From positions 20,908,572 through 20,972,571 of the forward strand of contig NC_133286.1 of assembly GCF_005239225.2 (NCBI RefSeq): a stretch of 64,000 nucleotides of DNA, given 5' to 3'. This document shows, in pieces, positions 62,975 through 64,000 of this stretch (the stretch's first letter is position 1; each line of letters opens with the position of its first letter). The position numbers and the translations under genes are program-made. Under the pieces are notes generated by a model, which was not told where the DNA came from, did no database searches, and was given only the letters and a program-made list of their open reading frames with translations. The DNA is from Populus alba (Eukaryota; Streptophyta; Magnoliopsida; Malpighiales; Salicaceae).

Positions 62975-64000
62975 GATTGCATTTAGGTTGACTTCCTTGG
63001 TTTATATTGTTTTTATATGGTTTTTGCTGATGAACAGATCAGCCCAAGTTTTGATTGAATTTTGCCAGTGTTTTATTATTATGTGGTGTTTGAGAGTGTT
63101 TAAATGGTTATTTTTTAAATTGTTTTTTTGTTCTATAAATACATTAAAATAATATTTTTTTTATTTTTAAAAAATTTATTTTTGATATTAGCATTTTAAA
63201 ATAATTTGAAAATATAAAAAAAATTGAAATTTTATAGAATATGGTTTGTATCATATCAAACTATGTTGATATTTCTGTGTACTGGCTGACTTGTCAGCAC
63301 CTGATATCTTCCTACACAAGTTAAAAGTTGAATGTTATTCTGATTGAATTTCAAGTCTGATAAAACGTGGAAAGGCCGATATGAAGAAGCCAACAAGCTT
63401 AGTCGTCTCCTCCTTGGTCTATGAACAACTGGGTCAACAAGTTCGACCTTCGTTGACTGACCTTGGTCGAGTGGTCGGGACTTGCTTGGTTTACCAGGCA
63501 GGTAGACGCCCTCTTGGGCAAGTAAGGACCTCGGACCTTTCCCGCCTCCATCTACTTCAGAGGTAAAAAAAAGGTAATGCTATTAAGCTACCATCACGCA
63601 GGGCATTTTTTCGAGGGAGATGCAGCTTTTGTACACTTGAACACTTGCGCTGCCTCCATCCCAGCACCATACCCGCCCTTATCCTCAGGTTGGCAAATTC
63701 AATTTTTGCTGATTTAGCTATAAAGGATGGAGCAGCAGAATCTGACCAAGATACTAAAACAGTGTTCCCAGCACCAAATGTGCAGATATTTGTATCACAA
63801 AAAGAGACTGGAGACCACATTATCCTACCATGCTCCCTCACGAGAGAGAACTTGAGCAAAACTGCTCTCAGCCATTCTGCAAGTCTTGGGCATGCCTAGA
63901 CACTCTTTTCTCATGGCCAATGACTGATGATGAGATTTCTAGAAGTCGGTGTGAATTAAAAGGCCGCCAAAGTTCATGGATCTACTAGCACTGCAATCAT
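62975..64000. other. 3' flank of UMPS and unassigned sequence
   Basis: UMPS 3' UTR, then an AT-rich inverted-repeat element at about 63085-63250. The part from 63360 on has a more balanced base composition and open frames on both strands (63381-63566 plus, 63557-63859 minus, 63645-63899 plus). I recognise none of them; the region could be part of a gene or transposon that continues past the window. Confidence 0.4.
63085..63250. repeat. AT-rich MITE-like element near UMPS
   Basis: Begins GAGAGTGTTTAAATGG, has the ATACATTAAAATAATATTTT block and a GATATTAGCATTTTAAAATA core, related to ATATCAACACATCAAAAT at 37785. It lies just after the UMPS 3' end. Confidence 0.45.

Overview
The window looks like nuclear DNA of a woody eudicot, most likely poplar or willow (Salicaceae). 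The evidence is many short GT-AG exons in AT-rich DNA, plant-only gene families (PRAF, FY, AGD11, SRR1, fused UMP synthase), and dispersed AT-rich inverted-repeat elements of the kind I associate with Populus. The genus is an inference. All exon models were joined by eye from splice signals, reading phase and family similarity; no transcript data were available.

Layout: (1) 838-7713 (+), PH-RCC1-FYVE-BRX protein (PRAF type), lacking only its first exon. (2) 9331-14968 (-), F-box/CW/RING SNF2-like helicase. (3) 14969-20040, AT-rich intergenic DNA with a TRIM mini-retrotransposon. (4) 20041-21452 (+), 74-residue ROMO1/Mgr2-like mitochondrial protein. (5) 21453-25605, transposon-rich, with a probable hAT element at 22389-23844. 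(6) 25606-33658 (-), the polyadenylation factor FY in 18 exons. (7) 35515-36348 (+), SRR1-like protein. (8) 40108-40887 (+), glutaredoxin-like CxxC-repeat protein. (9) 42966-43580 (-), TTM3-like tripolyphosphatase, flanked by two diverged copies of an unidentified sequence. (10) 46518-51839 (-), AGD11-type ArfGAP-C2 protein with four tandem copies of one 81-nt exon. (11) 53904-58520 (-), ABCC (MRP) transporter pseudogene with two in-frame stops and a missing exon. (12) 60459-62974 (+), bifunctional UMP synthase. (13) 62975-64000, nothing identified.

These are ordinary, independently acting nuclear genes; there is no operon or cluster logic. FY and SRR1 are divergent neighbours, as are the ABCC relic and UMPS, while PRAF and the helicase converge. 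The most interesting signal is the AGD11 N-terminus. Four consecutive ~404-441 bp repeats each carry an open 81-nt exon with matching splice sites and phase-1 introns on both sides, so any subset can be included without breaking the frame. Other points are a TTM3 locus without the CDC26 reading frame that precedes TTM3 in Arabidopsis, two GC-AG introns, apparently precise loss of an ABCC exon, and a leftover copy of ABCC downstream sequence at 59.95-60.03 kb that suggests a vanished tandem copy.
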